Source of the DNA: Hyposmocoma kahamanoa
Taxonomy: Eukaryota; Arthropoda; Insecta; Lepidoptera; Cosmopterigidae
DNA: 64,000 nucleotides
Reading direction: 5' to 3'
Assembly: GCF_003589595.1 (NCBI RefSeq)
Contig: NW_020653993.1
Coordinates: forward strand, 4,286,963 to 4,350,962
A model generated the notes under the pieces. It saw nothing but the letters and a program-made list of their open reading frames with translations, was not told the origin of the DNA and ran no database searches. The stretch's first letter is position 1; the number at the start of each line of letters is the position of its first letter. The position numbers and the translations under genes are program-made. Positions 9,735 to 21,333 of this stretch are shown piece by piece.

Positions 9735-11335
9735 CCCCTCCTACTACATTTTTAGATTCTTTGAACTTCTCCACTGACAAGTTGTAATTTTGCAGATGTG
9801 GCCCTAATTATACTGAGGGTGGAATATACCCTATAAAATCACAGATTCTATTCATGAGTACATTAATTTTTTACTATAGTAACTTACCAATATTGCGAGG
9901 AAAATTACCAGCTGCTTTATATTTCTGAGAGAAAACTGAGTAAATAATTGTTCCTTTAAATAACTTTGACAGTCGTCTTAACTAAGCCCAGAATTCATTT
10001 AAGGTGCAATGCATACTCTTGTTTAATAAAATTCCGGTTGATATTCAAACGAAGTTTAAAACTGCTAAAGGTTATTTATTACATATACATTTCTGCGTAC
10101 TTGGAAGATAAAAATACTTGGTAGCTACCCGTTGAGATCTTGCAGATTGTTTTGATGATATTGAAGTAATCTGGGGAATCTGTGTTACGAATTAGTATAT
10201 TTCAATGAATGTGCCGATTGTGAAATCAAGGTAGGAAATATATTTTAATTTGACAAACAAAATCTCCTCTTAAAACATCGTGCAACCAAAGTTACTGCAA
10301 ATTTAAAACACCTTCTCCAATTACCCACTAAAAATCACAGTCTTTTCCGGGGGGACTCTATTATAGATTTCCATTCTATAAGAAAATTAATACCCTACTT
10401 TCCATATACTATTTAATTCAAGCAAACATTAACCAGGAATGGAAACTGGTATTGAAATCGGATGATTCAATCCACACGGTAGATAAAGCTGAAGTAATGA
10501 TGTTATTCAATAGGAACGCTGAAATTGCAAACGGTGCACGTACCACTGCGATTAGCCGCTCCTCTAGTAATTGAAAATGGTGCTGTTAAATGTTTTATCG
10601 ATATTTTTATCGACATCGATAAGATATCTACCACGACGTCCACCTTTTCTAATTCTCGCTGAGGAAAATAAAAGAATTTGCGAAAAATTGTATACGTTTG
10701 GAAAGCAAATTGACTAACGCAATCTGTGACATTATAAATATAGCGAAAGGCTGTTGTTTATCGCCTAGATTTGTTATGACCGAATGTCACCAACTCACTC
10801 TTATGTCGTCTGGTAAATATTCGTTTACCGATAAAATAGCTTACCAAGCCTTGCAGAGCAATACTTAGGAGAATCGAATAACAATAGATCAGACAGTTCT
10901 CATTCCTATAGCCATAATCGACTTATCGATCGAGTAATTATAACATTTACACACATCACTATAAAAAACCGCAGGTGTGGCGCTTGCATTACATCATTCG
11001 CGTGATAACTTGGAATGTCGATATTATTTCCGAGTCGATACATTACGACTTGTCGGTCAACCCTATCAGTTTACATTGGAGATCGAATGAAAACATTGTC
11101 GGCCGCATTATTGTGGTTATATCTAGTGTTTTGTTTAAATTTGAAATTTATATACGTATATAAGTATAAACCTTAAATTTAGGTGTTTTTTTTATTGAAA
11201 TTATATTAAATTGATTACAATTAAGATTAAGTCAATAGAATTAAAATATAAAATCTGTCATATTAATTTCTTATTTTACACCAAAGGGATGTCATTTCAT
11301 TTATTAATTCATTAATAGGAACAATTTTTAGTTCC
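9735..11335. other. Intergenic, nothing recognised
   Basis: About 1.6 kb without a recognisable repeat or gene. It includes short 'atcgat' repeats at 10597-10630. The frame at 10975-11163 is not convincing. Confidence 0.4.
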
Positions 11336-11337
11336 CC

Positions 11338-11640
11338 ATCATCAACCCATTCATACGTCCCACTGCTGGGTACGGATCTCCTCTCAGGCGAGGGTTTAGG
11401 CATAGTCCGTCACATTATCCCAATGCGGGTTGGGGACCTCCCATGTTTTTCAATGGTTATGAACCTTCTTCGATGTTTAGGTTTCGTCACGATATTTTCC
11501 TTCATCGAAAAGCTCTTGATAAATTTAAAATTAAATTTCGCACATAAATTGTGAGAAATTCTGAAGTGGAAGACTCTGCGTAAGAGGTAGTACATCAAAC
11601 CATTATGCTACTACTGCTTACATGGGCTTATAGTTCTTAC
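11338..11640 (-). repeat. Lepidopteran repeat O ('catcatcaaccc')
   Basis: Reads 'catcatcaacccattcatac', 'cccactgctgggtacgg', 'ctcctctcaggcgagggttt', 'gggttggggacct', 'gaaccttcttcgatg' and 'tcacgatattttccttcatcg'. The same blocks occur inverted at 41385-41606. I recognise it as a very common lepidopteran dispersed repeat, probably a non-autonomous retroelement. Confidence 0.75.
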
Positions 11641-11853
11641 TATGGTGTCGATTTTGAAATAATTAAAAACAATTCAGTGGCTATAAACAACAAAAAGAAA
11701 CGCTACCAAAATAACACCTATGAGAGTTGATTTTTGGTCGCTTTTAGGAAAAGTAGAAAATGTTCATATTGACAAGTTCAATAACCTCTATTTGATTATA
11801 ACGCAGTTAAGGCGAGTCATTGGGGGAGAAGCGGGAATAACTGTGTTTGCTAG
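11641..11853. other. Possible upstream remnant of the LINE
   Basis: The piece at 11745-11850 lies where the reverse-transcriptase palm would be, but its frames are broken. Nothing can be assigned. Confidence 0.3.
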
Positions 11854-12521
11854 ATCAAACGGCTTGGATACACCTATGGATATTATCTAAAGAATGCTTT
11901 AGATGCTACTGAAGAGCTGCTAAATAAGCTTGAACGGTTGCAAAATCTGTGTATAAGGTTCATCTTCAGCCTTCGTAAATACGACCGAATTTCACAGTAT
12001 TTCAGTCAACTCAAGTGGCTTCCTGTTCGTCTCCACAGGAATTTACATACTGTCTCCGTTCTCTACAATATTCTGCAGAACCTTATGTCTCCCGGGTATA
12101 TGAAAGAGCGTTTCAGCTTTCTCAGGTCCCAGGATAAGCCCTGTCGCCATCTTGTCAGGTCCCAGTTATCTTTTCCATCCTTCCATTCCGGTTTTTATTC
12201 TCACTCCTTCACTGTTCAAGCGGCCAGACATTGGAATGCACTTCCCAGTACTGTTCATGATAGTAAATCTTTTGCAATTTTCGAAATGAGATAGGAACAC
12301 TATTTATCGACTTGTCCATCCATTTAAGTTTCAAATATTTATATAGTTTTAATAATTTAATGTTTTTAGTAGTTTTTTTTTTATTCATAAGTATTGTCTC
12401 CTGTAATTAGTTCTGCAGGAAGAAATTTCCGTTAGAAACAAACAGTACCTTTTGCTTGTGTTTTCCTTGTTACTAAACGTATTTTTGTTTTTTCTGTACA
12501 ATAAATAAATAATAAAAAAGA
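11854..12521 (+). pseudogene. Jockey/CR1-like LINE, RT C-terminus plus 3' UTR
   Basis: A frame open from 11854 to the stop at 12292-12294 encodes ~147 residues. It contains 'ELLNKLERLQNLCIRFIF', then 'LRKYDRIS', 'LKWLPVRLHRNLH' and 'FTVQAARHWNALP'. This is the characteristic C-terminal tail of reverse transcriptases of jockey/CR1-like non-LTR elements, where 'L.RLQN.CIRFIF' follows the RT thumb and '(V/A)..WN.LP' lies near the end. The RT catalytic box and endonuclease are absent, so the element is 5'-truncated. The 3' UTR runs to a 'caataaataaataataaaaaa' tail ending near 12521, marking the element's 3' end. Confidence 0.85.
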
Positions 12522-12565
12522 ATGTGCTAATGTGTTACACGATAGAAAATACATATTATTCATCT

Positions 12566-12805
12566 GAAGCCCTATAGTTATTAAATTTACATTTATCTCA
12601 AAACTCAAAAATTGCTCAGCGGTTTAACGACACGCCGCGCTGCCCGCTGCACATTCGGATCGTCTGCAACGTCGGATCTGTGTCAAAATTTTTCCGTCTG
12701 TTCTTATTTGATTCATATTAATTTTTTTCGAGCGGAGGCGAGACGCGAGAAAACCTCACCTTCTAAAATCTATGCTTATTTTGAAATGCTTCGCCTTAAT
12801 GTCAC
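12566..12805 (-). repeat. Dispersed repeat F, copy 2
   Basis: Inverted relative to 4316-4556. It begins 'gaagccctatagttattaaa' and contains 'gatctgtgtcaaa' and 'gcggaggcgagacg'. It begins 45 bp after the LINE tail. Confidence 0.75.
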
Positions 12806-12987
12806 ACCATGTATAATTACTTTATTGGAACTTACTTTTTAAATATAGATCTCAAGACTTTCGAGGTTATTCACTAAATAATTATCCCTAATCACAGGTT
12901 TCTTGCCATTACGTGACTTGTTGTTTACGTGTGAATTATACGATTCATAATCACAGATTGTACATACATACCGAGGTAAGACCTCTT

Positions 12988-13113
12988 TAGTAGCAGTAAT
13001 GCTCCTTGTGAAAGAGATGGTACTGGGAAATACTGCCACTTACCTATTTCTGGCGGTAAAAATAGGTTGGGTGGTAAGATTACTCTGGACGAGCTCAATA
13101 GAACTACTGCTAG
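12988..13113. repeat. Family A end-to-end foldback, copy 7
   Basis: The 'agtagcagtaatgctcc' end of family A runs to 'ttacctatttctggcgg', then reverses through 'ggtgg', 'ctctggacgagctc' and 'actactgctagta'. It is one outer end joined head-to-head to a second copy of the same outer end, with the rest of the element missing. Confidence 0.8.
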
Positions 13114-13733
13114 TAAAATCTGAAGAGGGGTCTCTTTGTATGTTTGTTGTATATTTCTATATATAGTACTTAGATTACTATAGTGTTAATTGTTAAGTGT
13201 TATTAGTTCTATCTAGCATGTTTAAGTTTTGAAGATTGTTTTATTAATTTTATTAGAGACTTGCTTTTATTTTTAGAATAAGTACCTATCCTCTACCTTT
13301 TTTTGCAATGCTTTTACTGGTTATCATGTTATTTAAGATGTTTGTAAACTTTATATGTGACGATTGAATAGAACCTGCATTAATAGACGTAGTTTTGGAA
13401 ATAAATATAATACTAATAATAAAACTAAATAATTGTTACCTAATTTAATAATATATTGTTACATACTGTTGTCTATAACATATCAATATTATATCAATAT
13501 TAGAAGAGAAAATAAAAATTATTATTATTATCTATTTTAGGCTCTCGCCTCTCCCAACGCCCAAAAGATTAATTGAATTTTTAAATGGAAGTGGCGGTAT
13601 TCCCCGGCAATGGCACGGTAAGTCGGGGTCAATGCTTCATTATTATTATCAACTAATTGCAGTAGAATTATCCGTTTTCGGGCTCGTTAAATTTGTGTCA
13701 ACGACTTAACCATCATCATTAACAGTCTATCGC
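13114..13733. other. Intergenic, nothing recognised
   Basis: AT-rich with short ATT runs around 13515 and 13645. Confidence 0.45.
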
Positions 13734-13734
13734 A

Positions 13735-13840
13735 GTCCAACGCTGGACATAGACCTCTCCCAATGCGCGCCATTTCGCACGGTCCTCAGCTCGTCACCAA
13801 CTGTGCTAGGTGCCCATAAAACATCAGAGTTCGTCCGTTA
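13735..13840 (-). pseudogene. RTE-type LINE, extreme C-terminus
   Basis: Read on the minus strand, the stretch encodes '(E)DRAKWRALGEVYVQRWTAID'. This is the RTE-type reverse-transcriptase C-terminal signature '(D)R..W..L.EA(Y/F)VQ.W'. It ends in a 'catcatcatta' sequence, the usual 3' end of these relics in Lepidoptera. Only ~100 bp survive. Confidence 0.65.
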
Positions 13841-14439
13841 AACGTTGCTAGGATCAGTTGTTTCAGGTAGCCTGAAGTAGCCCGTTGATTTCTAGCATCC
13901 CCTTCCCCGCCGTTACCATGGCTGTTACCGTGACTGGGGGCAATTTATTTGTTGTGCTGTCCATTGAGGGGTGATGCCCATGACACAAATGGCAGGACAC
14001 AAATTTTATTTGTACCGCCGACGCTGTTGCCCATCGGTGGTAACTACATTTAACTGTGCCAGTATGGGAAGGGCTATACCGCCATCGACGGTTTCGCCAG
14101 AGCCTCGCCTAGAGTAACTAACGATAGTTACTGCAGGATGTACCGCGTGCAGGTTGACAGTACATCCAAACAAGTTGTTATTTTACAATTTTGTTAAACT
14201 TTAAGTTTTATTATGACGTTTACATTACGAACAAAGTTAAATCGATTTAACAACGTGGCACTAGTCTGTACGGTAAACAGTAAATGTCAATCTATCCTGT
14301 GTAAAGATTTTTTCTACAATTCTTTTTTATTCTCCTTACAAGACGTGGCCCGTGGCGACAGTGGTAAGTTATCCTGAATATCGCTTCCTTTCCACTTTTC
14401 TTTCGATCGGGTTTCTAATAAAGTCATGATGTCATTATA
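13841..14439. other. Intergenic, possible old repeat
   Basis: GC-richer at 13880-14110 with phrases such as 'gttaccatggctgttaccg'. It does not match another part of the window well enough to name. Confidence 0.35.
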
Positions 14440-14965
14440 CTATGTTCTTTGACGCAGGTAGAAATACTTCCCTTTGTTTGTCCAATATAAGAGAGACTGC
14501 ATTCGCAGTCAAGCTTGTAATCCTGCAAGGCGATGTTGCATTTCACGGGTCTTAGGAACTAAGAAATCTTCTTCAAGGGCCTGAAATAGGTTTTGATAGA
14601 CGCACATGGGTCCATGAGCGACAGTTATAGGAAAGACTGTCACTCGTGTTCCACGTCTGCTTCCCAAACAGGATGACGGGGAGGTAACATCTCTCCCTGA
14701 AAAGCGAGATGGGGTTCGGCGCCCAGTCAAATTAGTCACTGTCGGAGTCGCGGAAGAATGTAATAGCATCCACGCAATAGGGAACACCGTCAGGTTCAAG
14801 TCAGAAAGAGTTCAACATAACCCTTCGTATCTATGAGGATTTCCTGACATTAAAAAGAAAGAAAAGTTTCATAGACGCTCCCCGAGGACTCTTCTGATCT
14901 TATCTGTAACACCTCTCAAGTAGGGTAAAATGGTAGGTCTTCGCTCGACTGTTGATTGATGGTTT
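14440..14965 (+). repeat. Dispersed repeat G, copy 1
   Basis: Shares 'gcattcgcagtcaagctt', 'tagacgcac', 'gatcttatctgtaacacctctc' and 'gtaaaatggtaggt' with the copy at 41665-41870. It has a GC-rich central ~200 bp, absent from the second copy. A 96-codon minus-strand frame (14509-14799) lies in that centre but shows no known motif. Confidence 0.75.
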
Positions 14966-15152
14966 CACTTGTCTTCTTATATAATATAATTCCTTTTGGG
15001 TTTTCAAATCTCTAAAGATATTTTCTACTTGCTGACTTATTCAAATTCACTTACGATATCGATTGTGGTAGGTGAACGAAAGGTCAAGTTATTTCTGGTA
15101 TCTGAAGTGGTAACGCTCAATTACTTTCAATGTCAAGGACTTTGTTGTCAGC
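14966..15152. other. Intergenic, nothing recognised
   Basis: No signal seen. Confidence 0.4.
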
Positions 15153-15310
15153 AGAAGAAGATTCATCATCATTAACCACCCCATATACCTACGTCTAACT
15201 ACTGGGTCTCCTTCTAAGAATAGGGCTTCACTTGTAGTCCTCCACACTGGCCTAATGTAGGTTGGGGACTTCATATGTTTAGTTGCATTGGTAATAAACA
15301 TTTTCATCAC
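15153..15310 (-). repeat. Repeat O, diverged copy
   Basis: 'catcatcattaaccacccca', 'aactactgggtctcc', 'ggttggggacttcatatg' and 'aacattttcatcaca' follow the repeat O order (11338), with loss of internal sequence. Confidence 0.55.
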
Positions 15311-15887
15311 ACTTGCTTGTAAATAGTATGGTGGCTAAGTTGACTATGATGCCCCAAATAAAACCCTCGATCCTTTTTTCTCCTCGTTACAGCCATGGTC
15401 GGTAAGGTTTTTTGTTTTTTAGCACAAAATACTTTATTAAATAGGTCAGGTTTAAGTTCAAGCAAGGAGGTTACTTATGTTCAAAATGAAAACATTCGCT
15501 TAAAATGTTATCTAAACAAAAATTTTAATGCAATTCAGCCACATACTACATAAATTGATTTTAATTATTTTCTGTATAAAATTTAGCATTTTTTTTACAA
15601 TATGTTAGTTCGAGTTTAATTATCTATGGAAGATTAGCTAGCTGGCCTTCTATTGACAAAAAGAAAAAAACAAAAACCCGCTAATTGCAAAATCCATAAT
15701 TGTTGTGTTGTGAATTATATTTATTCATACAAGAAATAAACATTGTATTTATTTCCTCGCAAATGTGATGAAAAATATTCTAGGTATATATCACGGACGG
15801 TAAAAAACACAAAACTCGAGACATTAAAGACCTCAGCCTTCGGCTTCGGGCTTTTAACAGACTCTAGGTACATGCTTATCTATTTCT
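15311..15887. other. Intergenic, nothing recognised
   Basis: AT-rich. A small stem 'cagccttcggcttcgggc' lies at 15834. No gene. Confidence 0.4.
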
Positions 15888-15922
15888 GCCTTCAAGCAGT
15901 AATGTGAACGTTACTGTTATGA
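15888..15922 (+). repeat. Family A short fragment
   Basis: 'tatttctgcc..caagcagtaatgtgaacgttactg' only. Confidence 0.6.
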
Positions 15923-16069
15923 TGGGTAAGCTAAAAAGAATTGCTCTATTTGCGAAATATTACTGGTGTAAATATGTGTGTCGTGAACAAGCTGAAAATC
16001 ATTGCTGTGTATACGCATATGCTCTACGCAGTATGTACTGAGCTTGCTTCCCTGCTACACACTAAATGT

Positions 16070-16272
16070 AAATAAATAAATAACGCACACACTCCTAGCG
16101 CCGCACTAGAGAAACCTTGTCGCGGGTGCCTTGGGAACACACATAGACAACCACAATTACACCCAAACCCACGAGAGAAATAAATGTAGGCCATAAAATA
16201 TTTCTCCTGACCCGGGAATCGAGTCCGGGACCTCTGCGTGACAGATGACCATGGTAACCATTCGACGATGGA
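16070..16272 (-). mobile_element. SINE B (tRNA-derived), near full length
   Basis: Reversed copy. An AT tail 'aaataaataaataacgcaca' leads through 'gtcgcgggtgcc', 'caaccacaattacac', 'acgagagaaataaatg' and 'ggccataaaatatttctcc' to the box B complement 'gggaatcgagtcc' and the box A region 'accatggtaaccattcgacg'. Confidence 0.9.
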
Positions 16273-16346
16273 GGCAGTTACATTTTATATTATTGAATTA
16301 GTTACGATTAATTATTTGCGTGGTGAATAAATGGTTTAAATATATG

Positions 16347-16510
16347 GGTGCTGGAGAAATTGTAGGCACATGGGAATTGTCTATTGACAATTCATATAAT
16401 ATTTTATATCTCAGGGTGACGGGTGTGTAGCAGTGCTCCTTAGATCTTTACAGCTTAAAGCTCTTTATGCCATTGTTATGAACAGGCGTGTCGCTCTCTA
16501 CCAGGCGTAA
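16347..16510 (+). repeat. Family A repeat, copy 8 (half)
   Basis: From 'gctggagaaattgtaggcac' to 'aggcgtgtcgc...accaggcg', with a ~25 bp AT-rich insertion after 'ggaattgtc'. Confidence 0.85.
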
Positions 16511-16792
16511 AATATGCTGCTATAGCGATTCGATTACTTCCGAAGCATCCGTTTTCCCTTCGCTACCAACGCCCTAGAAGATTTTAAAATTCAGCATTAT
16601 AGCGAGGATCCAATTACATCAGCATTGAACTTTAATTTTGCCGTGTCCAACAAACAATACATTGTATGAACATAAAAGCAAAATTTTGAGGAAAAGCGAA
16701 AACCGGATCTTATAATTTTTCACGCTAATTATGTAAAAATATACATACAGTAGTTTAATAGGTAAAAATAAAAAAAAAATCCATCCAGCTAT
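16511..16792. other. Intergenic, nothing recognised
   Basis: No signal seen. Confidence 0.4.
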
Positions 16793-16800
16793 TATAATAT

Positions 16801-16897
16801 TCTTCTTTTTATCCTATCGATGGCATATACTATATTATTGTGGCCCGGAATTCAGCCAAGCCGACCATGTATCTAGTAGCAGCCATTAAATCCTCAA
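16801..16897 (+). repeat. Dispersed repeat J, copy 1
   Basis: 'atcgatggcatatactatat' followed by 'ttattgtggccc', 'ttcagccaagccgacca' and 'gcagccatt' matches 21976-22068. The class is unknown. Confidence 0.7.
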
Positions 16898-17099
16898 GCG
16901 TGCACATGTTAGGGCGCGCACGACACGTTGTGAGATAGATATCCGGCCATTATAACTGTGCCTTACAACATGAGCTGTTTTAGCAAAAAACTATTATTTT
17001 AGGAACAGCATAGTTAGCCACTTAATAACCACTATTTTCTACATTTTAATTTAGTTAAAAAAAAGTAAGAATAGTGCAGGAAAAGAAAAGCTTATCAAA

Positions 17100-17410
17100 G
17101 AATAGAATAGAAAAACATTTATTGCAACGCCACAACACATACCCATAGATACTTAGACAAACAAAACAAAACAGAAAGAATTAAAAAGAAAATAAAAAAT
17201 ACAAAAAATAACAACAAAGTAAAATAATAATAATAATTCACACATTCATAAAGCAAAGCAGACAAAAAGCAATAAACAAACTACAACGACTGCAATTCGT
17301 TATGTCATTTGTGCGGTTGTGGCATACGCAAGAGGACCTCATTCAGCTTATGCCAAAGTCATAATTAGGCTGTGGCGCTAGTTTTCAATAATCCCTAAGC
17401 TGAGAATAGA
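17100..17410 (+). repeat. Dispersed repeat H, copy 1
   Basis: Starts 'aatagaatagaa', 'catttattgcaacgccacaa'. It has an A-rich middle, then 'gtgcggttgtggcatacgca', 'cattcagcttatgcca' and 'ggctgtggcgctagttttca'. The second copy (57400) is interrupted by a hAT element, and this one shows the uninterrupted 'ctgtggcgct' target. Confidence 0.85.
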
Positions 17411-19280
17411 AAACGCTAGGGGAAGATGTTTGGACATCTGATAAGTCACGATGGTGATCTTAGAAACAACATTAGATAGAAGATAGAAGGAAATAAGGCA
17501 GGTGGATAAAGGAAAAATATATCCGAGTCGTATCAAGAAATCAAAGTCAAGCTAATGTGCAAACATAGTTGGCGATTATTCTACTGACAAGCTATTTAAT
17601 AAAAATTTTAAAACCACTTAAACACAGTGTAATCATTATAACGATAAGTTTACATTCCTAAATCACAGTATGCGCACTGCGCCCTGGTTACAGCATCAAA
17701 TCAAGATTACCGTACTATTGTAGCGTCATCGGATACATAGTCTAACAACTTTGAAGCCGATCGGCCAACTGGAAATAAAATAAACATTAATTTTATGGCT
17801 GAGATCCTTACACCAACAGAGAAAAGGGCTGATGATATTTAAACAATTTACCAAATGTTCATCAAACATAGCTAATAAGCATTCTGATCAAATTAGCCCT
17901 TAAAACCGATTTGTGATCAGTCCATCCATTTGGAAGCTACGTATTGATTGATACTGTATTGTACATATTGACATGCAATATAATTTTGTAGTCAAACCTT
18001 GAACATTGTGTCTTCCAACATTTGACTTTCGGACAAAGGTATTTCATTACAGAATAAACCGATTGCCATCTATCCGACAAAGTCTGTTCCTATACCAATC
18101 ATAATATATCCAGAACAATCGGACAAAGAAAGAAGGAATGAGAAAATATTCACTAACGGATCCAATTAAATTGATTAGGAGACTACCTAAGTAACCCGAG
18201 ATCAATTGTCTCGGATTCCAACTAATGAACTCATTTATTCGATAAGCGTTGACTTTTATATTGTCGACCAAAACGGACAACTTAAGGCTACAAACTGAAT
18301 GACAGCGAGCAAGGGCAGCTTGCGTGGCTTAATCAAAATGCCGAAGTTTGCATGCTGTTATCGTCCTGTTTGTAGTCCAAGGGGCGTCTAAATTAGACGC
18401 TTGTTGAAGCTCTATAGTCGCCACAACAAGTTTTCATACAATTTCTAGAAGCGCGTCACTTGTGCTTTCTGTTGCAGCTAGTGAAAGGCGCATTCGTATT
18501 TTGCTTTGCACTACAATGGATGAATATTTAAAATCTTATTATTAAATCGAAGACTTTATCGTAATCTTGAACTATACTAGTAGTATGAGATAGTTCTTAT
18601 TCCAACCAACTTAAAAATTGAAAGGCATGTTAAGACTTTTATATAAAATTTACTGCCAATTTTGAAAGAAAATCTGCGATCGAAAAAACCTAGCCGAGAA
18701 GTCAGGTTTCTTAAGTTGTATGTGTATGTGTTTCTTAAGTCTGTGTCCTAAGATATCTGATACCTAAAAATAACCTTCTGGTTCTAGGCATAAAATAATT
18801 AAAAGCAATGAATGCTTTGTCGTCAGAATCTATTTAACTTACTGAATCCAATGACAAAACATCACTAAAATTTGAGCGCTTTTCAAAAGTGAGCGTGATA
18901 TATCACAGTCGTATCCAAGACGTGCCAAAAATGTGCGGTTGCAGCGTTTCTATAAGAGTCTTATTTGAAGGCAACTTTATTCATTCTATTCGTACAGGCA
19001 TCTTTTAGGCAAATGTACAATACGAATGCATACAAATAACAAAATTACTACCAAATAATTCCCGGAGCAATAAAAATTATAATACCTGTTTCTTATTTCT
19101 TTAATTTCTAAATTACTTACATTTGTGAGGGTTCAGTAGCAATATTTTTCTTTACTACCTCGAAAATCGAATCGAAGATCTATATTCGTAGAACGTAATA
19201 AAGAAAAAAAAAACTTATTAAAGATGAAAGAATTTGTAAAGGTAATTCCAAACCTAATCAGTAACAAATATTATATTTTT
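17411..19280. other. Intergenic, nothing recognised
   Basis: About 1.9 kb without a recognisable repeat or gene. The minus-strand 77-codon frame at 18047-18280 has no motif. Confidence 0.4.
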
Positions 19281-19572
19281 ATGATATCAAGTAACGGGAT
19301 GAATAAGTCGTGCGCCTGGGTACCACCAGCAACACCATAGCAGTTGCAGTGCCATTCAGAGCTTTAAATCGCAAAGATCCGAGGGGCAATGTTACTGCGC
19401 CGATGACTTTGAGACGTAATTTGAGAAGTCCCATGTGCCTGTGGCTTCACTAGCACCCTGACGTTTCAAAAACGGAACGCAGTAATGCTTACACTACTGC
19501 TTGATGGTAATAAGTAAGGTGGCAGTACTTCCCTGGACAAACTCTTTCACAAGGAGCTTTACTGCTACTACT
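19281..19572 (-). repeat. Family A repeat, copy 9 (near full length)
   Basis: 'atcaagtaacgggatgaataa' through 'gagctttaaatcgcaaagatc', 'catgtgcctgtggcttcac' and 'aggagctttactgctacta'. It carries both outer ends. Confidence 0.95.
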
Positions 19573-19599
19573 GGATAATGGTCATAGTTATAATATAAT

Positions 19600-19668
19600 A
19601 TTAATAATAATAATAGTAATAATGTGCTAGACAATCACACCAACTACCTGGTCTCAAAATACAAATTT
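19600..19668 (-). mobile_element. SINE C 3' fragment
   Basis: The AAT-rich tail 'taataataataatagtaataa' is followed by 'tgtgctagacaatcacacca' and 'acctggtctcaaaa', the reversed 3' end of SINE C. Confidence 0.65.
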
Positions 19669-19944
19669 CAACAAAAAAGTTGGAATTCCTTTATACTTTT
19701 CTGTTGAATGCGTAAGATGGTTCCTAGAACCAAATGGTTGGCTAGGAGGTCAGGTATCTTGGAGCATCGACTGTACATGCCACCACCAGGGCGCGAATAG
19801 CGCGATAGCGATATAATGCGCGAGATACTGCTATTCTCGCACAGAGATCAGGCGCTTTATGTCGCTCTCGCACAAGCCACGACTTGTCGTACTAGCCTTA
19901 AAGGTTCGAACAGTCGACTCCTAAAATGGTACACAGTCATTCTC
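19669..19944. other. Intergenic, CpG-rich patch
   Basis: 19780-19890 holds 'gggcgcgaatagcgcgatag' and repeated 'ctcgcac'. It may be the eroded upstream part of the LINE that follows. Confidence 0.35.
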
Positions 19945-20480
19945 CCACTCTGCTACCATTGCACGAATAAAAAAATTAAATGCGGAAGTTGACCGCTTGG
20001 CAAAATTAGCCACATCTCAAATCCAGGAATATACCACACTGCCCTTTTACTGCGAAATCCTACCTAAACATAAAAGACTAATTACTAACAGCTGGAAAGA
20101 ATTCTTTGATGCTAGGTCCATAGATACATGCATATGGTATAGAACATTGCAATGTGAGCCACACCACATATCCTGGTTTATTAATTATGAGTTGTGCAGG
20201 CTAGATATTGTTACAATGTATAGACATTATCCATCGAACAAGTTTGAGTATCTTATGAAAAAATTGAATTCACCAAATTGTGAAGTTTGTAATAAAATTG
20301 AAGACGTCCAACACTTGTCGACGGAATGTACCAAGAACGAAAGCTACTACTACTAAAGCGACAACTACTGATGTCTTTATTACAATTGAATCGCTCCAAC
20401 GTCAACTTCTTCCAAGGGATTCTGTCTGAACCCTTGTCAAAATATACAAAAATGTTGTATGACATGGTAAATCGGCGATA
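19945..20480 (+). pseudogene. RNase H-bearing LINE, C-terminal fragment
   Basis: The frame covering 19961-20356 reads 'ARIKKLNAEVDRLAKLA', resembling the end of an RNase H domain (the '..N..(V/A)D.LAK.A' helix). About 125 residues follow, ending in a zinc-knuckle CEVC...H..C (C-x2-C-x7-H-x4-C) at about 20278-20328. This RNase H plus post-RNase H zinc motif is typical of I/jockey/R1-group retrotransposons. A stop at 20354-20356 truncates the frame. The sequence continues in another frame as 'LLQLNRSNVNFFQGIL..' to the stop near 20479, so there is a frameshift. RT and endonuclease are missing. Confidence 0.75.
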
Positions 20481-20673
20481 GTTAACGTAGTACATTTAAT
20501 AATATAAAAAATAATGTTTACTGTAAATTGCATGACAATTAGAAGCATTAGAAGAATTATATAATTAGAAGAATTAGAAGGTTATGATAGGACTGGCATG
20601 TTCTCTAGAATAAAGGACCTAAAATTAAACGCAGTTTGTAATAAGTGTACGAAGCGAAGGAGGGTGAAGGAAG
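20481..20673. other. Intergenic, LINE 3' flank
   Basis: AT-rich, with 'agaagaattagaag' short repeats at 20542-20580. The 'gaaggaag' target of the next element lies at 20666. Confidence 0.4.
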
Positions 20674-21137
20674 TAGTGTTGAGTTACTCATACATGAGGC
20701 AACTCGTTTACACCACTCGCCTGGTTGGTTCGTCACAACACCTCATGTCATAAAAATGTATCACCTCACACCTCACCTCATGTCATAGCGTCATGTCACA
20801 GCCTCACTCAAGTCACACTCCTTCGAATTCAACAAATGCCACAATGATTGGTTCTGCACTGCCCGCTTTTTATCTGATTTTACATCATATAATCGTACTA
20901 CCATAGTACTATAAAATTAGTGTTTATTTATACTATATAATAACACTTAAGTTATCCAATTGATTGATACTATCAAGTTATGAAAATTTGCTTAATATTC
21001 TGTCTGTTAAATAATTGCCGTAAGTGCATTCTTACCACTACCTCACCTCATTTGAAGTAGGACATTGTACCGCCTCATTTTTTCAAATGAGGTTTCTCCC
21101 TCAATTTCATTTTAATTTCATATCCTACCCAACACTA
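20674..21137. mobile_element. hAT-type MITE with 8 bp target duplication, 464 bp
   Basis: Termini TAGTGTTGAGT and, read inward from the right, TAGTGTTGGGT. The flanking 8 bp 'gaaggaag' is perfectly duplicated (20666-20673 and 21138-21145). Eight-bp duplications and short TIRs are diagnostic of the hAT superfamily. Subterminal 'cctcatgtcat', 'acctcac' and 'cctcatttgaa' motifs recur at both ends, as in hAT subterminal repeats. No transposase is encoded. Confidence 0.92.
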
Positions 21138-21145
21138 GAAGGAAG

Positions 21146-21333
21146 ACGCTTGAATCTCGAATAAATGTGCAACGGCTTATCGATCCAATCCTCGATGTCA
21201 GCTCACCGTCCCACCCGGTGGAAATGGCAGCCGACGGTTCTATGAGCTTTCGTAAAAATATCCCACAATGGGGATGTACCATAGTGCCACTCAAAGGCCC
21301 TATGATACAGTTCGAAATAAAACAATTTCCTAT
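21146..21333. other. Intergenic, nothing recognised
   Basis: Right flank of the hAT MITE. No signal seen. Confidence 0.4.
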
